This document shows, piece after piece, positions 62,819-64,000 of a stretch of 64,000 bases of DNA. Below the pieces are notes generated by a model that was given only the letters and a program-made list of their open reading frames with translations, was not told the DNA's origin and made no database searches. A program made the translations under genes and the position numbers. Positions within the stretch are counted from its first letter, which is position 1. Every line of letters starts with the position of its first letter. Source of the stretch: Cubamyces lactineus. Taxonomy: Eukaryota; Basidiomycota; Agaricomycetes; Polyporales; Polyporaceae. The stretch spans positions 1,116,001 to 1,180,000 of the forward strand of contig JACDTU010000012.1 of NCBI GenBank assembly GCA_022376465.1, given 5' to 3'.

Positions 62819-63137
62819 GCTGATCGTCTGCTATGCGCTAAGATTGCCCTCAGTGTGTGTATGTATCCTAACCGAGATGCGAGCGATATGTTATGGGCGT
62901 GGCGGCAAAGAAAGCGAGAGGAGACGGTGTTGGAGGAGGACGCGCCAAGGAGGCAGAGTGATATTCGGGTGATCGCAGGCGGGCTGTGTGGTTTCCAAAA
63001 AGGCAATTGAGTCGTGCCTGACGGTACCGAACTTTCGTCATCGACAAACTTGAAGTCCTTTCCCCGCGCCTCCGCGAACAACTCACGCTCAATCCTCATT
63101 CTCCACAATCCCGTAGCACCAGCAGCTCTCTGCGACA
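62819..63137. promoter_or_regulatory. Divergent promoter of RVS167 and SDO1
   Basis: This gap of 319 bp separates divergent start codons and should contain both promoters. No other gene is visible. Confidence 0.5.
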
Positions 63138-64000
63138 ATGCAGATCAATCAACCTTCTAACCAGATCAAGTGTGATATCTGTTCGCTCGCCCCGCTTCAC
63201 TTTTGGAACGCCTGACAATTTATCGCCACAGGCTCACGAACGTCTCCGTCGTACGCCTCAAGAAGGGCGGCAAGCGCTTCGAGATCGCCTGCTACAAGAA
63301 CAAAGTGCAGGAATGGCGTAGTGGCGTAGAGACCGACATCGACGATGTGCTCCAGATTGCGAACGTCTTCGTGAACGTCTCCAAGGGCGAACTGGCCAAG
63401 AGCCAGGATCTGCAGAAGTCGTTCGGCACGACCGACACCAACACGATCGTTAAGGAGGTATGTTGTGTGCATCAGCTCGTCGTGCCAACTATCCAAATCT
63501 CATGTGGTTTTCTAGATCTTGAAGAAGGGAGAGCTCCAAGTCGGCGAGAAGGAACGAGAACACGATCTGTCCTCTGTCCGCCGAGAGATCGCCACGCTCG
63601 TCGCCGAGAAGTGCGTCGATCCTGCGACACAGCGGCCCTATCCCGTCGGCGTAATCGACAAAGCCATGACCGAGGCTGGATTCAGCGTACGCCCCGGAAA
63701 GAATGCGAAGTCACAGGTCCGTACGCAAAGCCACAATGACTACAGCTCATGTCGTGTATTTACATCGATGGTATAGGTCTCCGAGTGTATCAAACTGCTA
63801 CAGACCCACTCGAAGCTCCCGATCCAACGCGCGAGGATGCGCATCCGGGTAACATTGCCTAGCGCGGATGCAGAGAAGCTAAAGTCCAAGGTGCTCGAGG
63901 GCGCAGATTCTGTCGAGAAAGACGAGTCGGGAGCCGAGGAGTGGGAGGCGGTCAGTCGTTGTATACCCCCTAAGTGTTCCATAGCTCACGTCATGTTGCT
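63138..64000 (+). CDS. SDO1: SDO1/SBDS ribosome maturation factor (3' end outside window)
   Basis: SDO1 (SBDS) works with the GTPase EFL1 to release eIF6/TIF6 from new 60S subunits. Exons 63138-63169, 63232-63457, 63516-63716 and 63777-63950 give 211 codons, then a GTCAGT donor starts an intron cut by the window edge. The N-terminal FYSH domain is clear: [20 protein letters not shown], then [20 protein letters not shown]. The central domain has [20 protein letters not shown] and the third-domain start [15 protein letters not shown]. The first exon encodes only [10 protein letters not shown] and part of a Lys codon, matching the short N-terminus of the family. Confidence 0.95.

Overview
This window is nuclear DNA of a filamentous basidiomycete, most likely an Agaricomycete. 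Genes are split by many short introns (mostly 45-80 nt, GT..AG), coding sequence is GC-rich, and the conserved proteins are of fungal type. I rebuilt exons by hand from splice signals, conserved protein motifs and reading-frame arithmetic. For nearly every named gene the exon lengths sum to an open frame with one stop.

Layout. 0.3-9 kb holds housekeeping genes: SRP68 (-) and GET3 (+) head to head, NIC96 (+), and an SMN homologue (-). 9-24.3 kb is gene-poor; its only supported gene is a FYVE zinc-finger protein (15.7-17.2 kb, -). 24.3-32.5 kb (-) carries a large unrecognised ORF, a 173-aa coiled-coil orphan behind a dense cluster of ACGCGT sites, a PHD-finger protein and a weak small gene model. 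33.1-39.2 kb (+) carries the tRNA methyltransferase DNMT2, eIF5 and a UBE2W-type ubiquitin-conjugating enzyme. 39.5-46.6 kb is a tandem F-box family: three intact genes, one frameshifted copy and one C-terminal fragment. 46.7-58.4 kb (-) carries a copper-fist regulator, the spliceosomal ATPase PRP16, two tandem porphobilinogen deaminase (HEM3) genes and the Fe-S scaffold NFU1. 58.6-64 kb carries ALG1 (+), RVS167 (-) and the start of SDO1/SBDS (+), which runs off the window.

How the genes fit together. SRP68 and GET3 serve the two ER-targeting routes (co-translational, and post-translational for tail-anchored proteins) and share a promoter gap of about 0.2 kb. SMN (snRNP assembly) and PRP16 (splicing ATPase) fit an intron-dense genome. 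A copper-fist regulator, two haem-synthesis genes and NFU1 lie within 12 kb; this proximity may be chance.

No self-evident new defence or mobile system is visible. The most unusual signals are: nine ACGCGT (MCB-type) sites in 634 bp; the expanding and decaying F-box array with a perfect 22-bp palindrome; two HEM3 copies that share an 11-nt micro-exon but differ at a conserved active-site-region residue; a copper-fist gene whose first coding exon is only the ATG; and GET3, whose P-loop is built from three exons through an 18-nt micro-exon and a GC-AG intron.
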